Assembly: GCF_002797555.1 (NCBI RefSeq)
Contig: NZ_PGFA01000005.1
Coordinates: forward strand, 274,421-338,420
Direction: 5' to 3'
DNA: 64,000 bases
DNA from: Hymenobacter chitinivorans DSM 11115
Lineage (GTDB): Bacteria > Bacteroidota > Bacteroidia > Cytophagales > Hymenobacteraceae
Shown here: positions 8,313 to 16,108 of the stretch, piece by piece
How positions within the stretch are numbered: the stretch's first letter is position 1
How the letters are laid out: every line of letters starts with the position of its first letter
The notes under the pieces: generated by a model
The model's input: only the letters and a program-made list of their open reading frames with translations
The model's database searches: none
What the model was told of the DNA's origin: nothing
Program-made: the position numbers and the translations under genes

Positions 8313-9485
8313 ATGCCTAGTCTGCCCACTGCCGCTGCTGTTTCTACCGCTGCTCCCGCCGCGTCGCCCGAGCGGCCCGGCCGCCTGATGTCGCTCGACG
8401 TGTTCCGGGGCCTGACCGTCATGGCCATGCTGCTGGTGAATAATCCCGGCGACTGGGGCCACATCTACGCCCCGCTGGCCCACGCCGAGTGGCACGGCTG
8501 CACCCTGGCCGACCTGATTTTCCCTTTTTTCCTCTTTATCGTGGGCGTGTCCATCGTGTATGCCCTGGACTCGGCCCGGCGGGCAGGGCCCCGGGGGCCA
8601 CTGCTGCGCCGCATCGGGCGGCGGGCGGTGGTGCTGTTTGGGTTGGGGCTGTTTGCCTCCCTGTTCCTGGATTGGGACCTGGGCACGGTCCGGATTCCGG
8701 GCGTGCTGGCCCGCATTGCGCTGGTATTTCTGGTCTGCGGTGCGCTGTTCGTGCAAACCACCTGGCGGCAGCAGGCCTGGACGCTGGCCGCTCTGCTGGT
8801 GGGCTACAACGTGCTGCTGCAGCTGGTGCCCGTGCCCGGCCTTGGGGCGGCCAACCTCGGCCCCGAAACCAACCTGGGCGCCTGGCTCGACCGGCTGGTG
8901 CTGGGTGAGGCCCACCTCTGGAAAGAAAGCAAGACCTGGGACCCGGAAGGCCTGCTCAGCACGTTGCCCGCCGTGGGCACCGGCATTCTGGGCCTGCTGG
9001 CCGGGCAGCTGCTGCGCCTCAAAACCCTGGCGCCGGCCCCGAAAGTCGCCTGGCTGTTTGTGGCCGGGGGCGCGGCCCTGGTGCTGGGAATAGTGTGGAG
9101 TACCTGGCTGCCGCTGAACAAGGCTCTATGGACCAGCTCCTTCGTGCTGTATACCGGCGGCATTGCGGCCATGACCTTAGCGGCCTTTTACTGGCTGATC
9201 GACGTGCAGGGCTACCGGCGTGGCCTCACGCCCTTCGTCGTTTTTGGGGTGAATGCCATTACTGCCTTTTTTCTTTCCAGCCTGCTGGCCCGGGCCCTCA
9301 ACCGGTGGCAGGTGGCGGGCCCCGACGGCGCCGTGGGCCTGAAAGACTGGCTGTACCACACCCTGTTCACGCCCTTCATTGCCAATCCTTACCTGGCCTC
9401 CCTGGCCGGCGGCCTGGTCTGCGTGCTGATCTGGTTTGGGGTGCTCTGGCTGATGTACCGACGGGGCATTATCATCAAGGTCTGA
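8313..9485 (+). CDS. Heparan-alpha-glucosaminide N-acetyltransferase-like membrane protein (DUF5009/YeiB-like)
   Basis: 390 residues from ATG 8313; a later ATG at 8388 (MSLDVFRGLTV) is possible and would remove the Ala-rich leader. The protein has about ten hydrophobic segments. The SLDVFRGLTVMAMLLVNN, HAEWHGCTLADLIFPFFLFIVGVS and LYTGGIAAMTLAAFYWLID segments are hallmarks of the HGSNAT/NagX-like acyltransferase family, which transfers acetyl groups across a membrane onto amino sugars. In bacteria the substrate is usually unproven; cell-wall or glycan amino sugars are likely. The conserved His of HAEWHG fits the acyl-accepting His of the family. Confidence 0.85.
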   Translation: MPSLPTAAAVSTAAPAASPERPGRLMSLDVFRGLTVMAMLLVNNPGDWGHIYAPLAHAEWHGCTLADLIFPFFLFIVGVSIVYALDSARRAGPRGPLLRRIGRRAVVLFGLGLFASLFLDWDLGTVRIPGVLARIALVFLVCGALFVQTTWRQQAWTLAALLVGYNVLLQLVPVPGLGAANLGPETNLGAWLDRLVLGEAHLWKESKTWDPEGLLSTLPAVGTGILGLLAGQLLRLKTLAPAPKVAWLFVAGGAALVLGIVWSTWLPLNKALWTSSFVLYTGGIAAMTLAAFYWLIDVQGYRRGLTPFVVFGVNAITAFFLSSLLARALNRWQVAGPDGAVGLKDWLYHTLFTPFIANPYLASLAGGLVCVLIWFGVLWLMYRRGIIIKV

Positions 9486-9501
9486 GCCGGCGGAAAGCGC
9501 G

Positions 9502-10194
9502 CTAGTCGCCAGATAAGGCGTATTCGGCCAGCCGAATGGTATTGGCCGCCCGCTGGTACCAGTCGTTGTAGACCAGCTCCACGGTATGTACCTCAAAGCT
9601 GCCGATGACGTGCTCCTGGTAGTGCTCCACCAGCCGGGCCAGGGCCGCGGGATGCTGCAGCGGCGCCCGAAACCGGATGAGGGTGGAGTGCGCCGTCTGG
9701 ATGCTGTAGCGCTGGTCGATGGACTGGGGCAGGGCCGAGTGCCGGAAGTGCTGCCGCACATTGTGGCGCAGTTCCTCCAGGCCCGGCCCCCGCGGAAAGC
9801 CCCGCACGATAATTCCACCGGGCGTGGCGGCCAGGCCCCGGTACTCCACCCGAAACGGCCCGACCCCGGCCACCACTGCCTGCCCTGCCGCCTGGTAGGC
9901 CGCCGGGTCCACCTGGTCGAGCGTAAAGCCGGGGTAGCAGGAGATAATCGAGAGAATGGTCAGGTGGATGTCGGTGGCGGGATAGTAGTACTGCGCGGGT
10001 TCCAGCCGCTCGAAATCGGCCAGCAGCCCAGTCAGGGCCGCCAGAATCGGGGCCGGCGGGCGGGTCAGCAGCGTCAGGCCGCGGCGCTGGTCCTGCTCGG
10101 GCGCCTGCAGCAGCGGGTCGGGCACTACCGCGCCCCGGGCCAGCAAGGGTAGGGCAGCCTGGTGCATTTCGTCGTAGTAGGCGGGTAAATCCAT
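9502..10194 (-). CDS. 2H phosphoesterase superfamily protein (2'-5' RNA ligase/LigT-like)
   Basis: 230 residues. Two separated H-x-T motifs (HLTI in the ATDIHLTILSI segment and HSTL in the QTAHSTLIRF segment) are the catalytic pairs of 2H phosphoesterases, which cleave or ligate 2'-5' or cyclic phosphodiester bonds in RNA or nucleotides. The domain length fits the family. It lies tail to tail with the membrane acyltransferase-like gene (16-bp gap) and stands alone, so the substrate is unknown. Confidence 0.8.
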   Translation of the reverse strand: MDLPAYYDEMHQAALPLLARGAVVPDPLLQAPEQDQRRGLTLLTRPPAPILAALTGLLADFERLEPAQYYYPATDIHLTILSIISCYPGFTLDQVDPAAYQAAGQAVVAGVGPFRVEYRGLAATPGGIIVRGFPRGPGLEELRHNVRQHFRHSALPQSIDQRYSIQTAHSTLIRFRAPLQHPAALARLVEHYQEHVIGSFEVHTVELVYNDWYQRAANTIRLAEYALSGD

Positions 10195-10232
10195 GCGGCG
10201 GCCGGGGTTGGTTTAACCGCAAAGTAAACGCC

Positions 10233-10266
10233 AAAGCCCCCGGCTGAAAACTCAACCGGGGGCTTT
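10233..10266 (-). terminator. Hairpin terminator downstream of msrA
   Basis: Arms AAAGCCCCCGG (10233-10243) and CCGGGGGCTTT (10256-10266) are exact complements, lying between the msrA stop and the start of the 2H phosphoesterase gene. Confidence 0.65.
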
Positions 10267-10308
10267 TCGAACGGGTAGGTCGTGCTGCCTCAGCAGGTGG
10301 CCCGGGAG

Positions 10309-10974
10309 TTACAGGGGCAGCTTTTCGGTTTTGAGCAGCTGGGGAAACATGTGGCGGAAGTGCTCTACCTTGGGCCGCGACACATGGTCGATGTAGCCCT
10401 GGGTGGGGTGGAGGCGGTAGTAGCCCTGGTGGTATTTCTCGGCCGGCCAGAAGTCCGTCAAAGCCGTGACCTGAGTTACGATGGGGTCCTGGTAGCGCCG
10501 GTCGGCCGTGGCCCGCTGGATGGCTCCTTCAATGAGCTGCTTTTCCTGGGGCGTGCGGTAAAAGGCCACCGAGCGGTATTCCGTACCCGCGTCGGGACCC
10601 TGGCGGTTGAGGGTCGTCGGGTTGTGAGCCCCCAGCAAAAACACGTCGAGCAGCTGGGCGTAGGTCACCACTTTGGGGTCGTAGTACACCTGCACCGACT
10701 CGGCGTGGCCGGTCAGGCCGCTGCCTACTTGCTCGTAGGTGGGGTTCTTGGTGGTGCCACCGGCGTAGCCCGACACGACTTCGCGCACCCCGCGCACTTC
10801 CTCGAAGATTTCCTCGTGGCTCCAGAAGCAGCCGCCGGCAAAGGTGGCTACGGCCAGGCCACTCAGGTCTTTGGGCGCGGCCCCGGCTGTGGAGCGGGTG
10901 GGGGCCTGGGCCAGCGTGGTAAAAGCCAGGACCGCGGTAAGCAGGGCCGAGAGGCCGGATTTAAGCAGGTTCAT
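10309..10974 (-). CDS. msrA: Exported peptide-methionine (S)-S-oxide reductase MsrA
   Basis: 221 residues. An N-terminal signal peptide (MNLLKSGLSALLTAVLAFTTLAQA) is followed by the MsrA domain with the catalytic FAGGCFW motif, GYAGGTTKNPTYEQV, GHAESVQVYYDP and the GTEYRS segment. MsrA reduces the S epimer of methionine sulfoxide; the signal peptide places it in the periplasm or as an envelope protein. It is the last gene of a minus-strand run with an anti-sigma and a sigma factor immediately upstream (103-bp gap), a molybdo-oxidoreductase/cytochrome b pair and MsrB, which points to envelope oxidative-damage repair. Confidence 0.95.
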   Translation of the reverse strand: MNLLKSGLSALLTAVLAFTTLAQAPTRSTAGAAPKDLSGLAVATFAGGCFWSHEEIFEEVRGVREVVSGYAGGTTKNPTYEQVGSGLTGHAESVQVYYDPKVVTYAQLLDVFLLGAHNPTTLNRQGPDAGTEYRSVAFYRTPQEKQLIEGAIQRATADRRYQDPIVTQVTALTDFWPAEKYHQGYYRLHPTQGYIDHVSRPKVEHFRHMFPQLLKTEKLPL

Positions 10975-11077
10975 AGGGCAAGTCGGGTTAGCAGGAAAAG
11001 CCGGCCGTGGTTCAAAGGCCGGTTCGGGCAGGCAGACGCCGCCGCGGGTCTATCCTTACAGCCGGGCGCCAAAAAAA

Positions 11078-11344
11078 TCAGCGGGGGCCGTCCAGGCCGG
11101 CCTCGCGCAGGCGCTCCTGCAGGCGCTGCCGGGCTTCGGCCGACAAACCCGGCAGCTCAGGACGCGCAACGGCCGCGGCGCGGGCCAGCTCGGCCAGCAG
11201 CACGGTCTGGCGGGCGTAGCGGCTGCAGTAGGGGCAGTAGCGCAGGTGCAGCCACAGGCTGCGCCGGTCCACGGGCGGCAGGGCCTGGTCGGCGCGCTGT
11301 TCGAGCAGCAGGGTGGCCTGGTGGCAGGAGATGATTCGCAGCAT
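11078..11344 (-). CDS. Zinc-type (ZAS-like) anti-sigma factor
   Basis: 88 residues, starting six bases after the stop of the sigma-factor gene. It has Cys7, His33, Cys37 and Cys40 (HLRYCPYC gives H-x3-C-x2-C). That spacing equals the zinc ligands reported for the thiol-redox anti-sigma factor RsrA (C11, H37, C41, C44). No membrane segment is visible, so it is a cytoplasmic, soluble type. Likely role: bind and hold the partner sigma factor until oxidation releases zinc. The ligand pattern is seen; redox sensing is inference from family knowledge. Confidence 0.75.
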   Translation of the reverse strand: MLRIISCHQATLLLEQRADQALPPVDRRSLWLHLRYCPYCSRYARQTVLLAELARAAAVARPELPGLSAEARQRLQERLREAGLDGPR

Positions 11345-11350
11345 AAGCAG

Positions 11351-11968
11351 TTAGGCGGAAGCAGCCCGTCCCAGGCCGTTTTTTTCGAGGCAGCGCCGCA
11401 GTTGCAGCTTGGCCCGGTGCACGATAACCCAGTAGTTGGCCGCACTCAGCCCGAGCTCCTGACAGATTTCCTCGGCGGAAAGTTCTTCGATAAAGCGCAG
11501 GGCAAAGACGGCCTCGTGCTGGGGCGGCAGCTTCTGCTGGCACAGGCGCAGCACCTGCTGGAGCTCCTGCTGCTCCAGCGGCCCGTCGGCGCGGTCGGCC
11601 CAGCTGCTGGGGTGCTGCTCGCGCCGCCAGTGCCCGTTGTTAGCTTCGAAAAAGACGGCCTCATCGGGACCAGCGGGAGCCAGAGCGTCCAGGCTGACTT
11701 CGGCCCGGCGGGACCGGCGGCGGTAGTAGTCGATGAGCTTGCGCTTGAGAATCACGAACAGCCAGGTGCGCTCCGAGGCCTCGGCCCGAAACGCGGCCAG
11801 CCCGTCCAGGGCGCTGAGCAAAGTGTCCTGCACCAGCTCCTCGGCGCTGCCGGCGTCGGGCACGCGGGCCAGGGCGTAGCGGTACAGCTCGTCGCCGTAG
11901 CGGGTCAGCCAGAGCTGGGGTTCGGGAGGCGCCGGGGCGGCAGCAGGCGGGCGGGACGGCAAAGACAC
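11351..11968 (-). CDS. ECF-type RNA polymerase sigma factor (sigma-70 family)
   Basis: The frame contains sigma region 2 (YGDELYRYALARVPDAGSAEELVQDTLLSAL, SERTWLFVILKRKLIDYYRRR) and region 4 (LPPQHEAVFALRFIEELSAEEICQELGLSAANYWVIVHRAKLQLRRCL). No ATG exists in frame; GTG at 11968 (205 residues) or TTG at 11989 (212 residues) are the candidate starts. The insert between regions 2 and 4 (about 55 residues, Ala/Asp-rich) is longer than in minimal ECF factors. It is paired with the ZAS-like anti-sigma directly downstream and probably transcribes the surrounding methionine-sulfoxide-repair genes. A 60-bp inverted repeat lies just upstream. Confidence 0.9.
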   Translation of the reverse strand: MSLPSRPPAAAPAPPEPQLWLTRYGDELYRYALARVPDAGSAEELVQDTLLSALDGLAAFRAEASERTWLFVILKRKLIDYYRRRSRRAEVSLDALAPAGPDEAVFFEANNGHWRREQHPSSWADRADGPLEQQELQQVLRLCQQKLPPQHEAVFALRFIEELSAEEICQELGLSAANYWVIVHRAKLQLRRCLEKNGLGRAASA

Positions 11969-12065
11969 GGCGGGCAGCAGGTAAAACAAAAGGCAAGCAG
12001 GCGGCCCTGCTCCGGATAACCTAACGCAAAACCACCCGGCTACGGTTTAGTTGGTAGTTGATTGT

Positions 12066-12288
12066 TGATTGTTGATAGTTGATTGTTGTTTGTTTCGTCT
12101 GTCATCACAAGCCTGCGAAGGACCTGCCTCCCCTAAGTGACAAAGGTCGTTCAATGTAAAAAAGCCCTGCCCATACGCCGGCAAAGCGCTTTCTACATTG
12201 GCACGAGCTACTGTGGGGTAGGTGCGGGAGGTCCTTCGCAGGCTTGTGATGACAGACGAAACAAACAACAATCAACTATCAACAATCA
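12066..12288. repeat. Long foldback: 60-bp perfect inverted repeat with heptamer arms
   Basis: Bases 12066-12125 are an exact reverse complement of 12229-12288 (60 bp, 103-nt spacer). Inside, CAATGTAaaaAAGC-like and GCTTTCTACATTG segments pair further. The outer parts of the arms consist of 7-mers (GTTGATT, GTTGATA, GTTGTTT; complement CAATCAA, CAACTAT), and beyond the right arm CAATCAG 7-mers continue to about 12318. The inner parts contain GTCATCAC...GAAGGACCT, resembling the palindrome at 16928. It fills the 336-base gap between the molybdo-oxidoreductase and the sigma-factor gene; no ORF in it is credible. Confidence 0.9.
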
Positions 12289-12325
12289 GCAATCAGCAAT
12301 CAGCAAACAACAATCAACCAACCCC

Positions 12326-13144
12326 CTACAGACTCGAATGCCAGTCGTAGCCCCGCTCGGCCCAGTAGTCGGCGGGGCGCTGGTCGGTGAAGGTGAGGGT
12401 GCCGATGCGCTTGAGCTGCTTGATGCCGTACTTGAGCGGGGTAACCAGCCGCAGGGGGGCGCCGTGGTCCAGCGTCAGGGGCTGCCCGTTCATCTCGTAG
12501 CACAGCAAGGTCTGGGGGTGCAGGGCGCTGGCCAGGTCCAGGCCCACGTAGTACTTCCCGTCGGGGGTGGCCAGGCTGGCGTAGCGGGCCTGGTCGGCGG
12601 GCTGCCCGGTGCCAGCGGCCGGGTTGGGGTCAGTAGCCAGGGGGTAGCGGGCCAGCAGGTCGGCGAGCCGGGCCCCGGCCCAGGTCACTACGGTGCTCCA
12701 GCCCTCGATGCACTTAAGCTCGGTGGTCATTTCCGTCCGGGGCAGGGCCCGGATGTCGGCCAGGGTAAACTCCTGGCGGCGGGGCGCCGTGGCGCCGGGA
12801 GCGTAGCCCTGCACCCGCAGCCGCCAGGCGGCCAGGTCCAGCTCGTCCTTCAACCCCACGTGCCCATTCACGCGCGGCATCCGGGCCCGGCTCTTGGCAA
12901 ACACCGGGGCCAGCTGGGCATTGCTCAGGTACTCGCCGGCCAGCTGCCCGTTGGCTTCCAGTACCTTGCGCAAAGGCCGGGGTACGCCCTGCTCGGCGGG
13001 CCGGGTTACGAGCCAGCCCCAGCCGCCCAGTCCGGCCAGGCCGGCCAGACCCAGGGTGATAAACGAGCGGCGGGAGCGGCGGGCGGCTTCCTGTTGGGCC
13101 TCGGCGTCGGTCAGCAGCCGGCCGGGTTGGGGTTGGTCAGTCAT
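12326..13144 (-). CDS. Tat-exported molybdopterin-dependent oxidoreductase (sulfite oxidase/MsrP-YedY family)
   Basis: 272 residues. A twin-arginine signal (SRRSFITLG followed by a Gly/Leu-rich stretch) shows folded export. The sulfite-oxidase-type molybdopterin domain carries the cysteine ligand in KCIEGWS, followed by GLDLASALHPQTLLCYEMNG, GAPLRLVTPLKYGIK and a C-terminal YDWHSSL. The family includes sulfite oxidases and MsrP, which reduces protein methionine sulfoxide in the periplasm. The gene for a membrane cytochrome b ends three bases upstream, so the two probably form an electron-transfer pair. Neighbouring msrA and msrB favour an MsrP-like role; a sulfite dehydrogenase role remains possible. 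Confidence 0.88.
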   Translation of the reverse strand: MTDQPQPGRLLTDAEAQQEAARRSRRSFITLGLAGLAGLGGWGWLVTRPAEQGVPRPLRKVLEANGQLAGEYLSNAQLAPVFAKSRARMPRVNGHVGLKDELDLAAWRLRVQGYAPGATAPRRQEFTLADIRALPRTEMTTELKCIEGWSTVVTWAGARLADLLARYPLATDPNPAAGTGQPADQARYASLATPDGKYYVGLDLASALHPQTLLCYEMNGQPLTLDHGAPLRLVTPLKYGIKQLKRIGTLTFTDQRPADYWAERGYDWHSSL

Positions 13145-13147
13145 GGC

Positions 13148-13861
13148 TTAGGCAAGGGGAGCAGTAGGAGAAGAAACCGGCGCCGCGGGAGCCGTGGGCC
13201 CGGCCTCGGGCACGTCCACCACCTCGAAGCCGGCTACCATGGCCCGGAAGTTATTCCAGCCGGCCCGCACCACCTGGGCAATGTGGACCAGAAAGAACAG
13301 CACGTAGCCGATGGTCAAAGCGAAGTGCTCCAGCCGGGCCCACTCGTAGCCGCCGAGCAGCGCCGTCAGCCCGGCCAGCTGGGTGGGCTTGTAGATGGCC
13401 AGCCCGGTGAGCAGGGAGCCGGCCCCCATCAGGATAACGGCCGTGTAGGCTATCTGCTGGGCCCCGTTGAACTTACGCGCCGGCAGGGGCGCCTTGCGCA
13501 CCCCCAGGTCGTGGAGCAGCACCTGCCAGGCCTCGGCGAAGGAGTGACGGGTGGGCAGCAGGTAGCGCCACTCCCCCGATATGAGCGTGTAGGCCACGTA
13601 AGCCAGCCCGTTCAGGGCAAACACCCACATCAGCACGAAGTGCCAGCTCATGCCCTGGGCCAGCTTGTGGTCCATGTGGAAGGCCTGGTAAAACGAGGTG
13701 GGGAAGAACTTGAGCACCGTCGTGCGGCCCCAGCCGAGGCGGTACACGTCGTTGGCCCAGTAGATCCACAGCCCGCTCCAGATCATCAGGGCCAGAACCG
13801 GGAAGTTGAGCCAGTGAAACCAGCGGATGGCCAGCGGGTGCTTTGCGACGAGGCGTTTCAT
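13148..13861 (-). CDS. Cytochrome b561/b6-type membrane subunit
   Basis: 237 residues from ATG 13861 (MKRLVAKHPLAIRWFHWLN); the longer frame upstream has no signal. Four to five hydrophobic helices carry paired histidines (HPLAIRWFHW, FHMDHKLAQGMSWHF, HFALTIGYVLFFLVH) suited to two b-type hemes. This is the thiosulfate-reductase/hydrogenase cytochrome b type, not the six-helix MsrQ fold. It sits directly upstream of the molybdopterin oxidoreductase and probably passes electrons from the quinone pool to it. The tail is Ala/Pro-rich and soluble. Confidence 0.88.
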   Translation of the reverse strand: MKRLVAKHPLAIRWFHWLNFPVLALMIWSGLWIYWANDVYRLGWGRTTVLKFFPTSFYQAFHMDHKLAQGMSWHFVLMWVFALNGLAYVAYTLISGEWRYLLPTRHSFAEAWQVLLHDLGVRKAPLPARKFNGAQQIAYTAVILMGAGSLLTGLAIYKPTQLAGLTALLGGYEWARLEHFALTIGYVLFFLVHIAQVVRAGWNNFRAMVAGFEVVDVPEAGPTAPAAPVSSPTAPLA

Positions 13862-13934
13862 GGCAGCGGGGAGTAGGGGGAAAGACAAGGACAAAGAAAA
13901 GGCCCCGCCACCCGGGGGCAGCGGCGCGCACAGC

Positions 13935-14474
13935 TTACTTGGCGGCTTCGAAGAGCATGGCATCGGAGTCCATGCAGTAGCGCAGGCCGGTGGGCTTGGG
14001 TCCGTCGTTGAAGACGTGGCCCAGGTGGCCCCCGCACTGGGCGCACACAATTTCGTCCCGGCTCATGCCCAGGGTGTTGTCGGCCGTAACCTTCACGCTG
14101 CCCTCGGCAGCCGGGGCCCAGAAGCTCGGCCAGCCCGTGCCACTCTCAAACTTGGTTTCCGAGCTGAAGAGCAGGTTGTGGTCGGCGGCGCAGTAGTAGC
14201 GGCCCTTCGCGTGGTTGTTGAAGTACTTGTTGCGGAAGGCCGGCTCGGTGCCCTGCTGGCGCAGAATAAAGTACTGGGCCGGGGTGAGCTGCTTGCGCCA
14301 CTCGGCGTCGGTCTTGCGCACCGGAAACTCACCAGGCTGGCCCGTTACCGGCCGGGGCTTGGGGTAGGTATCGGCCACGGCTTTGTCGGCCGCGGAGAGG
14401 CGGGTGGTGCCGGGGCGCAGCACGGTGAAGGCCAAGAGGGCCGCGGCCACGAGCAAAAACAACAGAGTGCGCAT
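13935..14474 (-). CDS. msrB: Envelope peptide-methionine (R)-S-oxide reductase MsrB
   Basis: 179 residues with an N-terminal hydrophobic segment (MRTLLFLLVAAALLAFTVL) acting as signal or anchor. The MsrB domain contains FESGTGWPSFW, the VCAQCGGHLGHVF zinc half-site and the catalytic Cys in LRYCMDS. In the first zinc half-site the usual CxxC is C-A-A-D (YYCAADHNLLF), so one ligand Cys is replaced. MsrB repairs the R epimer of methionine sulfoxide and complements MsrA at 10309. First gene of the minus-strand run; cytochrome b follows after 73 bp. Confidence 0.93.
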   Translation of the reverse strand: MRTLLFLLVAAALLAFTVLRPGTTRLSAADKAVADTYPKPRPVTGQPGEFPVRKTDAEWRKQLTPAQYFILRQQGTEPAFRNKYFNNHAKGRYYCAADHNLLFSSETKFESGTGWPSFWAPAAEGSVKVTADNTLGMSRDEIVCAQCGGHLGHVFNDGPKPTGLRYCMDSDAMLFEAAK

Positions 14475-14652
14475 AGAATGGTAAATTACAGGTAGTCAGG
14501 CTCGTTTGGGCCCTGCAACCGGATAGACGCCCGGCCCGTCCCTTCCTTACAGCCAACCCCCCAAATAGTTTGCCCGCCGGCCGTAAGGTTCCGGTCCGGT
14601 CCGCGTCAGCCCCGGCACCAGTCTATCCAGCCACCCTCTAGCTTCCCTGCCC

Positions 14653-15417
14653 ATGCGCCTTCTCGTCCTTGCCGCCGCCCTGCTGCCCGCCGCCCTGCTC
14701 AGCGGCTCCCGCTTCCGCCCCGCGCCCGCCGCCCCGGCCCGGGTGCCGGTCGTGGTGGAGCTCTTCACCTCCGAGGGCTGCTCCAGCTGCCCCGCCGCCG
14801 ACGCCACCCTGCGCCAGCTCGAAGCGGCCCAGTCGGTGCCCGGCGTGGAGGTCATTGCCCTGGGCCAGCACGTCGACTACTGGAACCGCCTGGGCTGGCA
14901 GGACCCGTTCTCCTCTCCCCAGTTTACCCAGCGCCAGCGCCAGTACGCGGCCCACTTCAACACCAACAGCTACACGCCCCAGGCCGTGGTTAATGGGCGC
15001 TACGAGTTTGTGGGCAGCCGCCAGCAGCAGCTGGCCACCACCGTGGCCGAGGCCGCCAAGGCCCCCCGGGCCACCGTGCAGCTCACCCGCGCCGGCACCG
15101 GCCTGCAGGTAAGCGTGGGAAGCCTGCCCGCCGGCACGGCCCCGGCCTCGGTGCTGCTGGCTATTACTGAAACCGGCCTTTCGACCCAGGTGGGCCGGGG
15201 CGAAAATGCCGGCAGCCTCTTGCGCCACGCCCCCGTGGTGCGGGAGCTGCGCAGCCTGGGCCCCGTGCGCCCCGACGGCACCTTCCGCGCCACGCCCGCC
15301 CTGCCGCTCAACCCCCAGTGGCAGCCCGCCCACCTGCGGGCCGTGGTGCTGGTCCAGGAAAACGACTCCCGCCGCATCATCGGGGCCGCCAGCCTGCCCC
15401 TGCAGCCGGGCAGCTGA
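14653..15417 (+). CDS. DUF1223 thioredoxin-fold-like exported protein
   Basis: 254 residues with an Ala/Leu-rich signal peptide. The VVVELFTSEGCSSCPAADATL segment is the signature of DUF1223, a family with a thioredoxin-like start and a CxxC (here CSSC) site; GQHVDYWNRLGWQDPFSSPQFTQRQ is also typical. The function of the family is not established; the exported CSSC site suggests redox work in the envelope. It is transcribed divergently from msrB, which fits an oxidative-repair neighbourhood. Confidence 0.85.
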   Translation: MRLLVLAAALLPAALLSGSRFRPAPAAPARVPVVVELFTSEGCSSCPAADATLRQLEAAQSVPGVEVIALGQHVDYWNRLGWQDPFSSPQFTQRQRQYAAHFNTNSYTPQAVVNGRYEFVGSRQQQLATTVAEAAKAPRATVQLTRAGTGLQVSVGSLPAGTAPASVLLAITETGLSTQVGRGENAGSLLRHAPVVRELRSLGPVRPDGTFRATPALPLNPQWQPAHLRAVVLVQENDSRRIIGAASLPLQPGS

Positions 15418-15544
15418 GCCGCGCCCAGTGGGAGCGGGCTGCTAGTCAGCCCCTAACAGCCCCGAAGCCGGCCCCAATCCGCCCGGCTTTTCCTACCTTA
15501 AGGAGTAGTTCGTCTCCACCTTTCCCCTGCTATTCTACTACTCT

Positions 15545-16108
15545 ATGGCTCGTGTAACCGGAAACAGCCTGCTGCGGGGCCTGAGCGGCACTCTCGGCAA
15601 CATCACCGTCCGCCAGGTCGGCGACCAAACCATCGTCTCCGTGGCCGAAGGGCCCAAAAAGGCGCCCCGCTCCCCAAAGCAGCAGGAGCACCTGGACCGC
15701 TTTGCCGCGGCCAAACGCTGGGCCACGGCCCAGGTGCTCGACCCCGCCGGGTACGCCCTCTACGCCACCGGCGTCGACGACCGGCACGGGGCGCCCTACC
15801 ACGTAGCCGTGGCCGACTACATGCACGCGCCCACCATCACCGCCACCGACCTGAGCGCCTACCACGGCCAGCCCGGCCAGCTTATCCGGGTGCGGGCCAC
15901 CGACAACTTCGCCGTAGCCGCCGTGGTCATCCGCATCCTGGGCCCCGACCAGCAGCTCTTGGAAACCGGCCCCGCCCAGCCCCAGCCCGATGGGTTGCAC
16001 TGGCTCTACCCCGCCCAGACCCTCATTCCAACCCTGCCCGGCACCACGGTAGAAGTGCGCGCCACCGACCGGCCCGGCAACGCGGCCCTGGCCCGCTACC
16101 CGCTGTAG
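15545..16108 (+). CDS. Hypothetical protein of a Bacteroidota-type family
   Basis: 187 residues, no signal peptide or membrane segment. The start ARVTGNSLLRGLSGTLGNITVRQVGDQTIVS with KAPRSPKQQEHLDRFAAAKRWA looks like a phage-like or filament-like small-protein opening, while the rest is beta-rich (VVIRILGPDQQLLETGPA, TTVEVRATDRPGNAALARYPL). I do not recognise a characterised family. It stands alone between DUF1223 and DUF2059 genes. Coding evidence is the clean ATG, length and codon use. Confidence 0.65.
   Translation: MARVTGNSLLRGLSGTLGNITVRQVGDQTIVSVAEGPKKAPRSPKQQEHLDRFAAAKRWATAQVLDPAGYALYATGVDDRHGAPYHVAVADYMHAPTITATDLSAYHGQPGQLIRVRATDNFAVAAVVIRILGPDQQLLETGPAQPQPDGLHWLYPAQTLIPTLPGTTVEVRATDRPGNAALARYPL

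Noticed and set aside
12066..12288. Insertion sequence
   Set aside because: Long inverted arms but no transposase gene in the 103-base centre; at most a non-autonomous element.
12137..13876. 579-residue frame antisense to the molybdo-oxidoreductase and cytochrome b
   Set aside because: Its beginning is translated repeat and the rest is shadow of two well-supported genes.
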